From Streptomyces albiflavescens (GTDB lineage: Bacteria; Actinomycetota; Actinomycetes; Streptomycetales; Streptomycetaceae): 64,000 nt of DNA. Below are positions 44,492 to 53,836 of the stretch, one piece after another (within the stretch, counting starts at the first letter, position 1; each line of letters starts with the position of its first letter). The stretch covers positions 1 through 64,000 of the forward strand of contig NZ_BMMM01000030.1 of NCBI RefSeq assembly GCF_014645835.1. The letters run 5' to 3'. A program made the translations under genes and the position numbers. The notes beneath the pieces were generated by a model. The model saw only the letters and a list, made by a program, of their open reading frames with translations, was not told the origin of the DNA and did no database searches.

Positions 44492-45123
44492 CACACACGC
44501 TGAACGCTGAACTCCGTTGCGCCGTCAGGCCTGCCTTCTGGCACCGCAGGACGGCGCAACGCCGTTGAGTGAGAGGGACTTGTAGGCCGCGGTGAGTTTC
44601 TCGTGGCCGAGCTCGACCGGCCACATCCACGGGGCCGGTGGCGCGGGTAGCGAGATCTTCCGTGGTGCGGGGCTCGATGGCGGTTGCCATCGGTCACCGC
44701 GTTGGTTCGGGGTCGGGATGCTGGCAGTACATGTTTCGTGGTGCCTTCGCCTCCTGGTAGAGCCTGGCCATGGGGCGGCGGGCGGTGCAGCCGCCCGGAT
44801 GGCCGTCGGCGTCTTTCTGGCCGAAGGCGCAGCCTGTGCAGCCACCGGTGTGAAGCTGTAGGCCGTCGGCGATGTTGCCGAGTCGCTTGAGTCCCTCCAA
44901 GCCGACCTACACCGCGGGGGATCTCTGGCTGCACTTCGGCATGCGTCGGCTCGTCGAGCTCGCCCCCGAGACGGCGCGCTGCCTGGTCCACGAAATCGCC
45001 GACCGCTTGGACAAGCGATCACAGGGTCGGCAACCATCAACTCCCGTTACGGGCAGGTGAGATGCTGTGCCAGACTACGATGATCGGAAACACCGCTGAT
45101 CGCCTCGCGCGCTGGAGCCCGTC
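44492..45123. other. Gap with small uncertain reading frames
   Basis: No confident gene. Apart from the cysteine-rich leftward frame at 44694-44900, a rightward frame (44872-45060, LWLHFGMRRLVELAPETARC) is readable but unsupported by a start signal. Confidence 0.35.
44694..44900 (-). CDS. Small cysteine-rich protein, hypothetical
   Basis: A 68-residue frame with LHTGGCTGCAFGQKDADGHP, GGCTARRPMARLYQEA and a C-terminal NMYCQHPD: four cysteines and histidines in a spacing that could bind zinc. I do not recognise the family and the ribosome site is weak. Confidence 0.35.
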   Translation of the reverse strand: MEGLKRLGNIADGLQLHTGGCTGCAFGQKDADGHPGGCTARRPMARLYQEAKAPRNMYCQHPDPEPTR

Positions 45124-45912
45124 ATGACGCCCGATATACCCAGCCCCTCGCGTTTCAACACGGACACGGCGCATCCCGCCAGGGTCTATGACTGGCTCCT
45201 GGGCGGCAAGGACAACTACCCCGTCGACGAGGCAGTGGGCGAGAAGCTACCGCCCGAAGCACGTGACGCGGCCCGGCAGAACCGTCAGTTCATGCACCGG
45301 GCGGCCGCCTGGCTCGCCGCACAGGGCATCGATCAGTTCCTCGACATCGGCACCGGCATACCCACCCGGCCGAATCTGCACCAGATCGTCCAACAGATCA
45401 CGCCGACGGCGAAGGTCGTCTATACCGACAACGACCCGATCGTGCTGCGGCATGCGGAAGCCTTGCTGATCAGCCATCCCGAAGGGGTCACGGACTACAT
45501 CGAGGCCGATGTACGGCAGCCGGACTCCATCCTCGAACGCGCCCGTGCCGTACTGGACTTCAACCGCCCGATCGCACTGTCCTTGATCGCACTGATGCAC
45601 TTCATCACCGACGAGCAGGACGCCCACGGCATCGTCCGCAACCTGATCGCTACCCTGCCACCAGGCAGTCACCTCGTGCTGTCGCACGCCGCCTCCGACC
45701 TCTACCCGGAACTGGCCGAACAGGTCACCGCCGAATACGCCAAGGGCGGCATCCGCCTCGCCTTCCGCACCCGCCCGGAAGTCACCCGCTTCTTTGACGG
45801 CCTGGACCTTCTCGACCCAGGCCTGGTCACCGCCCCCCAGTGGTTCAAGACGGCCCCCGCACCCGCATCCGAGGGCAGCGGTATCTACACCGGAGTGGCA
45901 CGCATCCCCTGA
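45124..45912 (+). CDS. SAM-dependent methyltransferase, Methyltransf_19 (DUF574) family
   Basis: A 262-residue protein with the family N-terminus TAHPARVYDWLLGGKDNYPV, SAM motif FLDIGTGIPTRPNLHQI, VVYTDNDPIVLRHAEALL and a C-terminal F-x-GLDLLDPGLV. This family is very abundant in Streptomyces, usually next to regulators, and has no firmly known substrate. Start ATG 45124 lies a few bases after a GGAGCCC sequence. Confidence 0.92.
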   Translation: MTPDIPSPSRFNTDTAHPARVYDWLLGGKDNYPVDEAVGEKLPPEARDAARQNRQFMHRAAAWLAAQGIDQFLDIGTGIPTRPNLHQIVQQITPTAKVVYTDNDPIVLRHAEALLISHPEGVTDYIEADVRQPDSILERARAVLDFNRPIALSLIALMHFITDEQDAHGIVRNLIATLPPGSHLVLSHAASDLYPELAEQVTAEYAKGGIRLAFRTRPEVTRFFDGLDLLDPGLVTAPQWFKTAPAPASEGSGIYTGVARIP

Positions 45913-46184
45913 CAGACCCTCATCTGCTCCTCCACCTCGTCCCCCGGTGGCTGGGCCCTGCTCCGCCAGCACATAGGGCGCAGGGGACGCCCTTCCAGCC
46001 GGGGATCGCCGGCGAGGCCGGTCAGCTCGCGGGGGACAGCGCCTTGGCTACGGGCCCGTCCGGGGCTGCAGAGGTGCGGGCCTGCCGCTCGTGCTCCAGG
46101 AGGCCAGCGGCTCGGGCATCTGCGCGGGCACCGCCTCCCGGCCGCCGACGCGCAGTGCGCGGCGCCGTTGCCCGCGATTGGCGG

Positions 46185-47630
46185 TCAGGCGACGCCGATG
46201 TGCTGGACGTGGCCCTCGGCCGGTTCGTAGACGGGCCAGCCGGGATTGCCGGTCTCAGCGAACCGTATCCACGATCGGTGGATCCGGGCGGCGAGTGGGG
46301 CGGACGGTTCGGCGTTGCCGAGGAGCCCTCGTGGGCCGCGCAGCGATGGCAGGGACAGGCGGTCGAAGACGAACGGCAACTCCATGACATGGCTGGCGCC
46401 CAGTCGCCCGTCGATCGCGTCGGAGCGCCAGACGAATTCGTAGCAGTACGTCCGTCCGGCCGCAGCGCTCGCGTGTGCGGCGGCCATCTGCCGGGTGCCG
46501 GCTGTGAACAGCCCGTCACCGAGGACGGTGGTGCGCAGGTCGGCGGCTGAGGCGGACGGGTGCTGTGCTCGGTAGGCACGGACGGCTTCGTCGGGGTCGG
46601 GGTGGAACCGTGCCGCGGTGTCCCGGACATCGGCATCGGTGGTGCTCGCCAGGAGTCCCAACGGGGCAAGGTAGAGACTGCCTTCGTCGAGATTGGTGCC
46701 GATCAGCAAGTCGACCTCGCCGCCCTGGCCGGCGGCGACCGCGGTGGCCGGCTGGTGCTCGCTGACCAGGCTGAAGGAGGTGATGCCGCCGAGCGGGTCG
46801 TGGTGGGTGGGCGTGCGCAGGTCCAAGCCGGTCAGACCGGCCACGACGGCGACGAGGCGCTCGTCGGGGATGTCGGCCAGGGTTTTGACGGTGGGTTCAA
46901 GGTCCAGCTCGCGTCCGACCGCCGCGGTGACCATGCCGGCCTGGTCGGGAGTGAAGGCGCCGGTGCCGGTGCCGCTTTGGATGATCGCCCGTCGGACGAG
47001 GCCGGCCGAGGCCGGGTCGGCGAGGATGCCGCCGACGATGATGGCTCCGGCGGACTGGCCGAAGAGCGTGACGTTGCCCGGGTCGCCGCCGAAGCGGGCG
47101 ACGTTCTCCCGGATCCAGTGCAGGGCGGCCAGGACGTCGAGCATGCCGCGGTTGTCCGGGGCGTCGGGCAGGTGCAGGAAGCCGGGGATGCCCAGACGGT
47201 AGTTGACGGTGATCAGCACGACGCCGTCGCGGGCGAAAGCCGTTCCGTCGTAGAGCGGTGCACGGCTGGAGCCCGCGACGAACCCTCCGCCGTGCACGAA
47301 CACCATGACCGGCCGGGTCGGTCCGTCCGGCTGCGGGGCCCAGATGTTCACGGTGAGGTAGTCGTCGCCGCGCTGCCAGCCCGGGCCGAAGTAGGGCGAC
47401 ATGTCGAGGGTGCCGAAGGAGTCCCGGGTGGGCTGGGGCGCGGTCGGTCCCGGCCGCGTTGCGTCACGGATCCCGGTCCACCGTTCGTGCGGGCTCGGCG
47501 CGGCGAAACGCGTGCGTCCGACGGGCGGTGCGCTGTAGGGCACATCGAGGAAGACAGTCCCGTGTCCGTGGCGGCGACCGCGGATCGGACCTGAGGTGGT
47601 GGTGACGGTGGCGGGATCGGCGGCTGCCAT
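46185..47630 (-). CDS. Type B carboxylesterase
   Basis: A 481-residue carboxylesterase/lipase: oxyanion motif VFVHGGGFVAGSS, nucleophile elbow FGQSAGAIIVGG, acid in GTNLDEGSLYL and His in GASHVMELPFVFD. No signal peptide is visible, so it is probably cytosolic. It heads toward 46185 behind the MBL, SMP-30-like and XRE genes on the same strand; the gaps (about 80, 130 and 180 bp) allow a loose operon. It may hydrolyse esters or lactones of an imported compound. Confidence 0.92.
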   Translation of the reverse strand: MAAADPATVTTTSGPIRGRRHGHGTVFLDVPYSAPPVGRTRFAAPSPHERWTGIRDATRPGPTAPQPTRDSFGTLDMSPYFGPGWQRGDDYLTVNIWAPQPDGPTRPVMVFVHGGGFVAGSSRAPLYDGTAFARDGVVLITVNYRLGIPGFLHLPDAPDNRGMLDVLAALHWIRENVARFGGDPGNVTLFGQSAGAIIVGGILADPASAGLVRRAIIQSGTGTGAFTPDQAGMVTAAVGRELDLEPTVKTLADIPDERLVAVVAGLTGLDLRTPTHHDPLGGITSFSLVSEHQPATAVAAGQGGEVDLLIGTNLDEGSLYLAPLGLLASTTDADVRDTAARFHPDPDEAVRAYRAQHPSASAADLRTTVLGDGLFTAGTRQMAAAHASAAAGRTYCYEFVWRSDAIDGRLGASHVMELPFVFDRLSLPSLRGPRGLLGNAEPSAPLAARIHRSWIRFAETGNPGWPVYEPAEGHVQHIGVA

Positions 47631-47711
47631 CTCGGATCTCCTCGCTGCTGGTTGCTCACGTGAATGCCGCCGCTGCGGGGTGGCCGGAGCGGCGGCGGGG
47701 TGGAGTCGGGG

Positions 47712-48617
47712 TCAGCACCTGGTGATCGGCGCCCACTTCTTGATCACGAATCCGCTGCCCTTGTCCTCGATTTCGAGGGCGCTGTGGCCGCTGAAGTGGG
47801 CGGGCAGGACGAGGGCGTTGGCGTCGGCGGCCCAGCCGAGCAGCCTGCGGCGGGTTGTGCGGGCCTGGTCCGGGTCCTGGCAGAAGCAGCTGTTGTGGTC
47901 GGGCTGCATGACCTGCAGGGGAGTGTGCATCAGGTCGCCGGCGAACAGGGCACGGTCGCTGCCGGAGGCCAGCTTGACGACGCTGGATCCGGGCGTGTGG
48001 CCGGGGGCTGCTTCCAGGCGCAGGTGCGCGTCGATGCGGTGGCTTGTCTCCCACAGCTGGACCTGGCCCGCGGCGTGCACGGGGGCGACGCTGTCCTCGA
48101 AGACGTTCTCGTTGACGCCGCCGGCGATGTCCGGGTTGTTCGCCGGGTTCCAGAACTCGAAGTCGGCCTTGGGCATCAGGTAGGTGGCGTTCGGGAACGT
48201 GGGCACCCAGGAGCCGTCGATCAGGCGGGTGTTCCAGCCGACGTGGTCGACGTGCAGGTGGGTGTTGACCACCAGGTCGACGTCTTCGGGCCGCACACCG
48301 GCGCGGGCGAGGTTGCCGAGGTAGTCCAGCCGCAGGTGGTCCCATCCGGCGACGGCCGGGCGGGTCTTGTCGTTGCCGACGCCGGTGTCGACCAGGATGG
48401 TCCTGCCCTCGCTGCGCAGCAGCCAGGTCTGCATGGCGACGTGGACCATGGCGTCGTCGGCACCCAGATGGTCGGGCACCAGCATCTCGCGGTGTTCCTG
48501 CCAGGCATGCTCGGGCAGGTCGGGGAAGAACTGGTCCGGGGGCATGATCGGACCGTGCATCTCCTCGATGCGGGTGACGGTGACATCGCCGAGGTCGAGC
48601 TCGTGCATGTTCTGCAT
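47712..48617 (-). CDS. MBL-fold metallo-hydrolase (lactonase-like)
   Basis: A 301-residue MBL protein: metal motif NTHLHVDHVGWN, later His in AAPGHTPGSSVV, Asp in LFAGDLMHTPLQV and His in LPAHFSGHSALEI. The MBL motif and overall length resemble acyl-homoserine-lactonase-type and organophosphate-hydrolase-type enzymes. ATG 48617 follows GGAGAACGCC. Substrate not determined; context with an esterase and an SMP-30-like protein suggests degradation of a lactone or ester. Confidence 0.88.
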   Translation of the reverse strand: MQNMHELDLGDVTVTRIEEMHGPIMPPDQFFPDLPEHAWQEHREMLVPDHLGADDAMVHVAMQTWLLRSEGRTILVDTGVGNDKTRPAVAGWDHLRLDYLGNLARAGVRPEDVDLVVNTHLHVDHVGWNTRLIDGSWVPTFPNATYLMPKADFEFWNPANNPDIAGGVNENVFEDSVAPVHAAGQVQLWETSHRIDAHLRLEAAPGHTPGSSVVKLASGSDRALFAGDLMHTPLQVMQPDHNSCFCQDPDQARTTRRRLLGWAADANALVLPAHFSGHSALEIEDKGSGFVIKKWAPITRC

Positions 48618-48749
48618 GGCGTTCTCCTGACGTGCGGGTCTTCTCGGGAGGCCGGGGGTGGCCGTGACCGGCCGACCCGGGTGTCGACAGAGCGGGGCGG
48701 CCCGGAGCCGGTGTGCTTCCCCGGGTGTGCGCTTCCGGCCGACGCGGTG

Positions 48750-49715
48750 CTAGTCGTTCAGGTGGGCGCGGACAAGGTTGGGGTCCTTGGCGGTGACGTA
48801 GGCGGCGCTCAGCACGTAGACGGTGTCGCCGCGCAGAGCGATGGACGTGGGGTTCTGCAGGCCGTCGGCCGGGGTCAGCACGATGGAGTGGCTACCGCCG
48901 GGCCGGACGAGCGCGACCTCGCTGGGGCCGTTGAGGGCGGCCAGCAACTGGTCGCCGTGGCCGGTGAAGGCGAAGTCGTCGATCCCCGGCAGGCCGGTGG
49001 CCTCGGTCCGGACCGAACCGGCGCGCCCGTCTTGAAGGATGGGGATGCGCAGGATGGTGCCCTTGTCGAGGTTGGTGGCCCAGACCGCGCCGTTGTGGAT
49101 CTTCAGGCCGTTGGCGCCGAGGAAGCCGGTGGAGGCCAGTTCGGGGGCAGTGGACCAGGCGGTGGGGGTGCCGCCGGTGGTGGGCAGGCTCCAGATGGTG
49201 CCCAGCACGGAGTCGGTGACGTAGAGGGTGTGGGTGCGCGGGTCCAGGGCCAGGCCGTTGGGCAGGCCGTCCGCGGGTAGCGCGGCGATGCGCTGCGGTT
49301 GGCCGCCGGGGCGCAGGCGCCACACGCCGGTGAGGTCGGGGGTGCCGGTGGCGTACAGGAAGTACAGGGTGCCGTCGTGGGCACGGACGATGCCGACGGT
49401 CAGCGGGAAGCCCAGGACCGGGGCGTGGATACCGCCGTCGGCGGGCTTGGGCAGGGTGGCCAGGATCCGGGTGGTGCCGTTGGGGGAGACCTCGGCGACC
49501 TGGCGGCCCTTGGCGAAGGTGATGTACGCGGCGCCGCCCGGTGCCAGGGCGATGTTCTCCGGCGTCTGGCCCTCGGCCAGGTCGAAGCGCATGGCGATCC
49601 GTGCGCTGCTCAGCGGGGCGGACTCGGCCGACGCCGCAGCCGGGCCCAGCGCTGCGGCAGCGGCCGCGACAAGGACAGCTGTCGACACGGCGGACGCGGA
49701 GAGCTTCTTGAACAT
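48750..49715 (-). CDS. Secreted SMP-30/NHL-like beta-propeller protein
   Basis: A 321-residue exported protein: signal peptide MFKKLSASAVSTAVLVAAAA with cleavage near PAAASA, then propeller blades such as LPNGLALDPRTHTLYVTDSV and GANGLKIHNGAVWATNLDKG. These resemble SMP-30/gluconolactonase and strictosidine-synthase-like proteins, which bind a divalent metal at the propeller centre. ATG 49715 matches the signal-peptide start. It may act on lactones outside the cell. Confidence 0.82.
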   Translation of the reverse strand: MFKKLSASAVSTAVLVAAAAAALGPAAASAESAPLSSARIAMRFDLAEGQTPENIALAPGGAAYITFAKGRQVAEVSPNGTTRILATLPKPADGGIHAPVLGFPLTVGIVRAHDGTLYFLYATGTPDLTGVWRLRPGGQPQRIAALPADGLPNGLALDPRTHTLYVTDSVLGTIWSLPTTGGTPTAWSTAPELASTGFLGANGLKIHNGAVWATNLDKGTILRIPILQDGRAGSVRTEATGLPGIDDFAFTGHGDQLLAALNGPSEVALVRPGGSHSIVLTPADGLQNPTSIALRGDTVYVLSAAYVTAKDPNLVRAHLND

Positions 49716-49895
49716 GGTTGCTTCCCTGGTTTTCGGGCATGCGGCAGCAACACGCCGACGCACGCGTGGCTATAGGCGGATTCCGCTCGGGCTATGCGGG
49801 CCCGGGGGCTGATGCCGGCGGGTAGTCGTCGGCCGTGCCCGGGTGGGACGGGTGCTCGCACGTGCCGGCCGAGCGCCCGGTGACGTGGTGTGAGG

Positions 49896-50795
49896 TCAGC
49901 CGGCGCCGGCCCGTGGCGCCGGCTGCGCCGAGTCGGCCGGGATGGTGTCCTGGCTGATGGCCTGGGCGAGCAGGGCCAGCGCGGCCCGCGAGGTCGAGCC
50001 CGCCTCCGTGGTGGCGACCACCATGGTGGGGCCCAGCCCGTGACTCAGGGTCTGCTGAACGACGGTCAGGGGGCCGACCAGCGGGTGCCGCATCTCATAG
50101 GCGGCGACGGTGCACGCCTTGACCCGGTGGTCGGCCCACATCGAGGCGAACTCCGTGCTCTTGGCGCTCAGTTCACCCAGAAGCGCATGCAATGCTGTGT
50201 CCTGCGGATGCTGGGCCGCCACCAGGCGCAGATTCCCCACCACCGCCCTGGCCTTGCTCGGCCAGTCCGCGTACAGGTCGCGGGTATGAGAGTCGAGGAA
50301 CACCAGTCTGGCCATGTTGGGACGCTGCGCCGACAGGTCCGGGGCACCAGGGTCCAGGTGCCCGGCGAACAGCGCGTGACCCAGGCGATTCCACGCCAGC
50401 ACGTCGCTGCGCAGGCCCAGCACGATCGCGGGAACGTTCGCCAGCATGTCCATCAACTGGGCCGTCGCCTCCGTCACACGCTCCGGCGCAGGCCGCCGGC
50501 CCCGCGTGCGATGCCTGTCCGCCCGGGCCAGGTCGTGCAAGTATCGCCGCTCGGACTCGTCCAACCGCAGAGCCCCGGCGATCGCGTCCAGCACCTCGGA
50601 CGACGCGCCCAGTGACTGCCCCTGCTCCAGCCGGGTGTAGTAGGAGGCGCTCACACCCGCCAGCTGCGCCAACTCCTCGCGCCGAAGACCCGGCACACGC
50701 CGACGCTCCCCGTAGGTGGGCACCCCGACATCCTCGGGGCGCAGCTGGGAGCGCCGCGCCTGCAGGAAGTCCCCGAGCTGCGATTTTCCGGTCAT
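49896..50795 (-). CDS. XRE-family regulator with MmyB-like ligand domain
   Basis: A 299-residue regulator: N-terminal helix-turn-helix (RRVPGLRREELAQLAGVSAS, YYTRLEQGQSLGASSEVLDA) and a C-terminal MmyB-like/PAS-like domain (LMDMLANVPAIVLGLRSDVL, AWNRLGHALFAG) that probably binds a small hydrophobic molecule. ATG 50795 starts MTGKSQLGDFLQ. It lies upstream of the SMP-30/MBL/esterase genes on the same strand and divergent from the split SRPBCC gene; in similar loci such regulators control neighbouring oxidoreductases or hydrolases. Confidence 0.9.
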   Translation of the reverse strand: MTGKSQLGDFLQARRSQLRPEDVGVPTYGERRRVPGLRREELAQLAGVSASYYTRLEQGQSLGASSEVLDAIAGALRLDESERRYLHDLARADRHRTRGRRPAPERVTEATAQLMDMLANVPAIVLGLRSDVLAWNRLGHALFAGHLDPGAPDLSAQRPNMARLVFLDSHTRDLYADWPSKARAVVGNLRLVAAQHPQDTALHALLGELSAKSTEFASMWADHRVKACTVAAYEMRHPLVGPLTVVQQTLSHGLGPTMVVATTEAGSTSRAALALLAQAISQDTIPADSAQPAPRAGAG

Positions 50796-50936
50796 GGATC
50801 CGAGTATGGGCCGACTCGAAACGCACAGCCTGCTCCGGCTGTGGATAGGCACCAGCGGGTCTGGCTCCCCGCAGGGCCGGTGATGACGTGGGCGTCGCCG
50901 ACCCGACACCATCCCGCACGCACCCAGGAGGACGCC

Positions 50937-51174
50937 TTGAGCGCCACCACCAGCGAACACGACCTCTTCGATGCTCTGGACGCATCGGGCTTCGCCTTCA
51001 CCAGACGCGTATGGGTCGATGCCGCACCCGCCCGGGTCTATGACCTGGTCAGTGACGTGTCCGCGATCGGCCGCTGGAGCCCCAACGCGACCGACCTCAC
51101 GTTCGACCAGAGCGCCGGGCCTCGGGCCGGCGCCTGGTTCAGCGGCCGCAATCAGAAGGACGGCATGGAATGGA
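50937..51174 (+). pseudogene. 5' half of an interrupted SRPBCC gene
   Basis: From TTG 50937 (AGGAGG upstream) the frame encodes 79 residues of an SRPBCC protein (FAFTRRVWVDAAPARVYDLV to NQKDGMEW), then hits the edge of an insert and a premature stop at 51182. The remaining half is at 53837-54100, in the frame that joining the two ATGGA copies restores. The rebuilt protein would have about 166 residues, normal for the family. Confidence 0.8.
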
Positions 51175-51374
51175 TCATCTGATCGTTGGTCCAGGGCTGC
51201 CGTCTCACCGTCTTTTGGCAGGCCGGCCAGTCAGGCTCGCGGTGCACCTGTTGACCAGTGGCCTTCCAGTCCGAGGGGCCACCCTTCGGCCGACGTCGCA
51301 CGCGGTGCCGCTCGCCGCGAAAGGTGGCCGCTCGCGGTTCCTCTGGCCGGGAAGAGGCCTCGGCCGGGCTGAGT

Positions 51375-51842
51375 TCAGGAGATCGCAGACGTCAGGTACG
51401 TCAGGTAAACCCCTCCCTCGCAGTCGGGCATCTTCCGCAGCGCCCAGCGGCCCCGGACGGTCGTGGAGGAGAAGTTCGACTCGGCATCGTCCTGCTCCAC
51501 CTCACCGTCCTTCGGGGCGTATCCGGCCTTCGGGAGCTGCTCGTGCAGAAAGGCCAGGGTGGCGTCGAAGCCGCTCCGTACGACCGTGGCGACGATCAGC
51601 CGGCCGCCGGTGCGGTGCTCCACCGAGGTCACGAGCGCGCCCTCGGGCACCGGCAGATCCGCCGGGAAGTCCTTGGGAAGCGGCAGTGAGGCGGCGGTGG
51701 GGCAGCCGCCGGGAGCGGAGGCGGCCGTGTACGGCGTCGCACGCAAGGGCCCGGCGTTCCGGGGCGCGGGCGAGCATCCGGTGACGGCCGCCAGACCGAG
51801 TATGGCGCCGACCAGCACGGCAGCCGGGGCGAACGGCTTCAC
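51375..51842 (-). CDS. Secreted lipoprotein, unknown function
   Basis: A 155-residue lipoprotein: basic N-terminus, hydrophobic core and lipobox LAAVTGC with the lipidated cysteine at about position 23. The mature domain contains LPKDFPADLPVPEGALVTSV and a later cysteine (MPDCEGG). Its GTG start lies directly after the TAG stop of the upstream propeller gene, with GGGAGG overlapping, so the two are translationally linked. Function unknown. Confidence 0.75.
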   Translation of the reverse strand: MKPFAPAAVLVGAILGLAAVTGCSPAPRNAGPLRATPYTAASAPGGCPTAASLPLPKDFPADLPVPEGALVTSVEHRTGGRLIVATVVRSGFDATLAFLHEQLPKAGYAPKDGEVEQDDAESNFSSTTVRGRWALRKMPDCEGGVYLTYLTSAIS

Positions 51843-53654
51843 CTAGCGGCCTCCCTTGGACTTCTTGTGGTTGCCGGCGGCGTCGTACGCGCCGTACAGC
51901 GTGTTGCCGGAGGACTGGCGGGCGATGGAGGCCAGTGCGTCGTAGTTCTGCGCGCCACCGGTGGCGCAGATGCCGGTGCAGCCGTCGGCGTAGGCGGCGA
52001 GCACGCGGCCCTGGGCGTCGAGGGTGACATCGATGAAGTCCAGGAGGTTGCGGTCCTGGCCGCAGGTGGTGCCGCCCGTGCAGATGGACCCCTTCTGTAC
52101 CGGGTCGGTGGGGGTGGCGTCGACAGTGACCCAGGACTGGCCGCCGTCGTAGGTGGTGGCCACGTACAGGTGCCAGACGCCCTTGAAGTTGGCCGTGTCC
52201 TGGTAGTTGCCCCCGGTCGTGGTGCCCAGGAAGGCGAAGGCGGCGCGGTTGTCGTCGCCCGCGGTCACGGCGGGGAAGACGATGTTCTTGATGCCGAGGA
52301 ACGCGCCGACGTTCTGGTCGTACAGCCACGTCTTGCCCTTGTCGTGGCTGACGGCGATCCGCGCGGTGCCGTCGCTGTTCTGGTAGCCCATGTAGACAGT
52401 CCCGCCGGCGCCGATTCCCACGCTCGGGTCGGAGTCACCGGGGGTGCTGGACGGGTTCTTGCGGACGGTCCACGTCAGCCCGTTGTCCTCGGACACGGCC
52501 ACGGCCTGGTTGCCGCCGCAGCCCTTGTTGGGCACGTACACCGTGCCGTCCGGGGCGACCTTCACATGCCCGTGCAGGCCGCCACAGTCCAGCAGTGAGT
52601 ACGTCGGGACGGCGGGCCCGTACGTCAGACCGCCGTCCCGACTGACCGCACAGGAAGCGTCGGCGATGTCCTGGGAGCAGTAGTAGACGGCGTTCGGGTA
52701 CGACGTGACGGCGCCCGGCTCGCCCGTGGTGAAGGGGCCGCCACCGATGGTCTGGTGGTCCACACCGGAGTTGATGCCCGAGCCGCCTGTCGGCGTCCAT
52801 GTCTCGCCATCGTCGTCGGTGTAGCAGGTCAGGGCGGTCTTTCCGGCGAGCTGCGACTCGAAGGTGCGGTGGGTGGCCGGGTCGGTGAAAAGGATCGGGT
52901 CGAGGCTGGTGATGCTGCCCTGGGGACAGCCGTTGCCCGCGTTGGCGCTCTTGTCCTGCCAGGTGGCGGCGCCGGCGCCGTCGTAGGTGACCTTGAGCGT
53001 CGAGGTGTACGCCTGGAACATCGCGGCACCGGTCGCGCGGTCGACGCCGATCGAGGGTTCGCCGGCGTTGTGCGCGTCCTTGATGCTGTCGGGCGCCGAG
53101 GAGTTCGCGTACGTCGGCGGGGTCGCCGTACTCGGCGGAGGATCGGCCGGATCGGCGACCAGGCTCGCGGTGCCGGTGAAGCTGTCGCCGAGCGGGGCGT
53201 ACGGCACCACGCGCACGGTGTACGACGCCGTCACCGCCGGAAGCAGCACGGTCTCCGGGTCGCTGGAAGAGGCGGAGGCGGCCACCTCGCGGCCGTCCGC
53301 GTCGAGGACGTACAGGTCGAAGTCGGCGGCGGAGTCCGGCCACTTGACATCGACGCGCAGGCTGTGACCGGCGTCGTAGCCCACGGGCACTGACACCTTC
53401 AGGGTGTAGTCGTCGCAGAGTTGCGCATTCCCGCAGCTCACCGTTCCGGCAGTGCCGGAGACGTTCGGGGCGGCGAAGGGACCGGCGCTCCACGTGGTCG
53501 TGGGCGCAGCGTCGCTGACCGATCCGGAGGGCGGGGTGGCGGCGTCGGCCGGCACACTCGGCAGGGTTCCGGCGATGAGTGCCAGCAACCCGACGGCGAT
53601 ACGCCCCCGCGACCGTGGGTGGCGGTGAAGACGGAGTGTCGAGAGGAGAGCCAC
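51843..53654 (-). CDS. Secreted BNR/sialidase-like beta-propeller protein
   Basis: A 603-residue exported protein. After GTG 53654 comes a signal peptide (RGRIAVGLLALIAGTLPSV, cleaved near ADAA). Residues about 65-160 form a beta-sandwich domain (RVDVKWPDSAADFDLYVLDA, pre-peptidase C-terminal-like). Then come Asp-box repeats such as AVSRDGGLTYGP, SEDNGLTWTV, SHDKGKTWLYD and TYDGGQSWVTVD that build a six-bladed sialidase-type propeller. No sialidase catalytic Arg triad can be asserted, so glycan binding or hydrolysis is possible but unproven. The gene is inside the insert. Confidence 0.82.
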   Translation of the reverse strand: MALLSTLRLHRHPRSRGRIAVGLLALIAGTLPSVPADAATPPSGSVSDAAPTTTWSAGPFAAPNVSGTAGTVSCGNAQLCDDYTLKVSVPVGYDAGHSLRVDVKWPDSAADFDLYVLDADGREVAASASSSDPETVLLPAVTASYTVRVVPYAPLGDSFTGTASLVADPADPPPSTATPPTYANSSAPDSIKDAHNAGEPSIGVDRATGAAMFQAYTSTLKVTYDGAGAATWQDKSANAGNGCPQGSITSLDPILFTDPATHRTFESQLAGKTALTCYTDDDGETWTPTGGSGINSGVDHQTIGGGPFTTGEPGAVTSYPNAVYYCSQDIADASCAVSRDGGLTYGPAVPTYSLLDCGGLHGHVKVAPDGTVYVPNKGCGGNQAVAVSEDNGLTWTVRKNPSSTPGDSDPSVGIGAGGTVYMGYQNSDGTARIAVSHDKGKTWLYDQNVGAFLGIKNIVFPAVTAGDDNRAAFAFLGTTTGGNYQDTANFKGVWHLYVATTYDGGQSWVTVDATPTDPVQKGSICTGGTTCGQDRNLLDFIDVTLDAQGRVLAAYADGCTGICATGGAQNYDALASIARQSSGNTLYGAYDAAGNHKKSKGGR

Positions 53655-53836
53655 AGGTACCTCGTGGGTTCGCGAGTCGGACCAAGGGTGGTGGTGCGTA
53701 GCGGTACAGGTGGTGCCTTCGTCTGCTCTACGAGGAGGCAGGCGGCGTCCGTCGCGAGAAACCGAACTCTTTTCGAAGGGGCCGGAGAGTGCCCACGGGG
53801 TGCACCAGAAAGGACTGTGAACACGGCTTGACATGG

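Larger units (their letters stand above)
51175..53832. mobile_element. 2.66-kb insert splitting the SRPBCC gene, flanked by 5-bp ATGGA repeats
   Basis: ATGGA is present at 51170-51174 and 53833-53837; removing one copy and the DNA between restores the SRPBCC frame exactly (Gly-Met-Glu-Trp-Thr-Thr-Arg). The insert carries a leftward BNR-propeller gene and a lipoprotein gene with about 200 bp of noncoding DNA on each side. I see no transposase and no convincing terminal inverted repeats. Confidence 0.7.
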
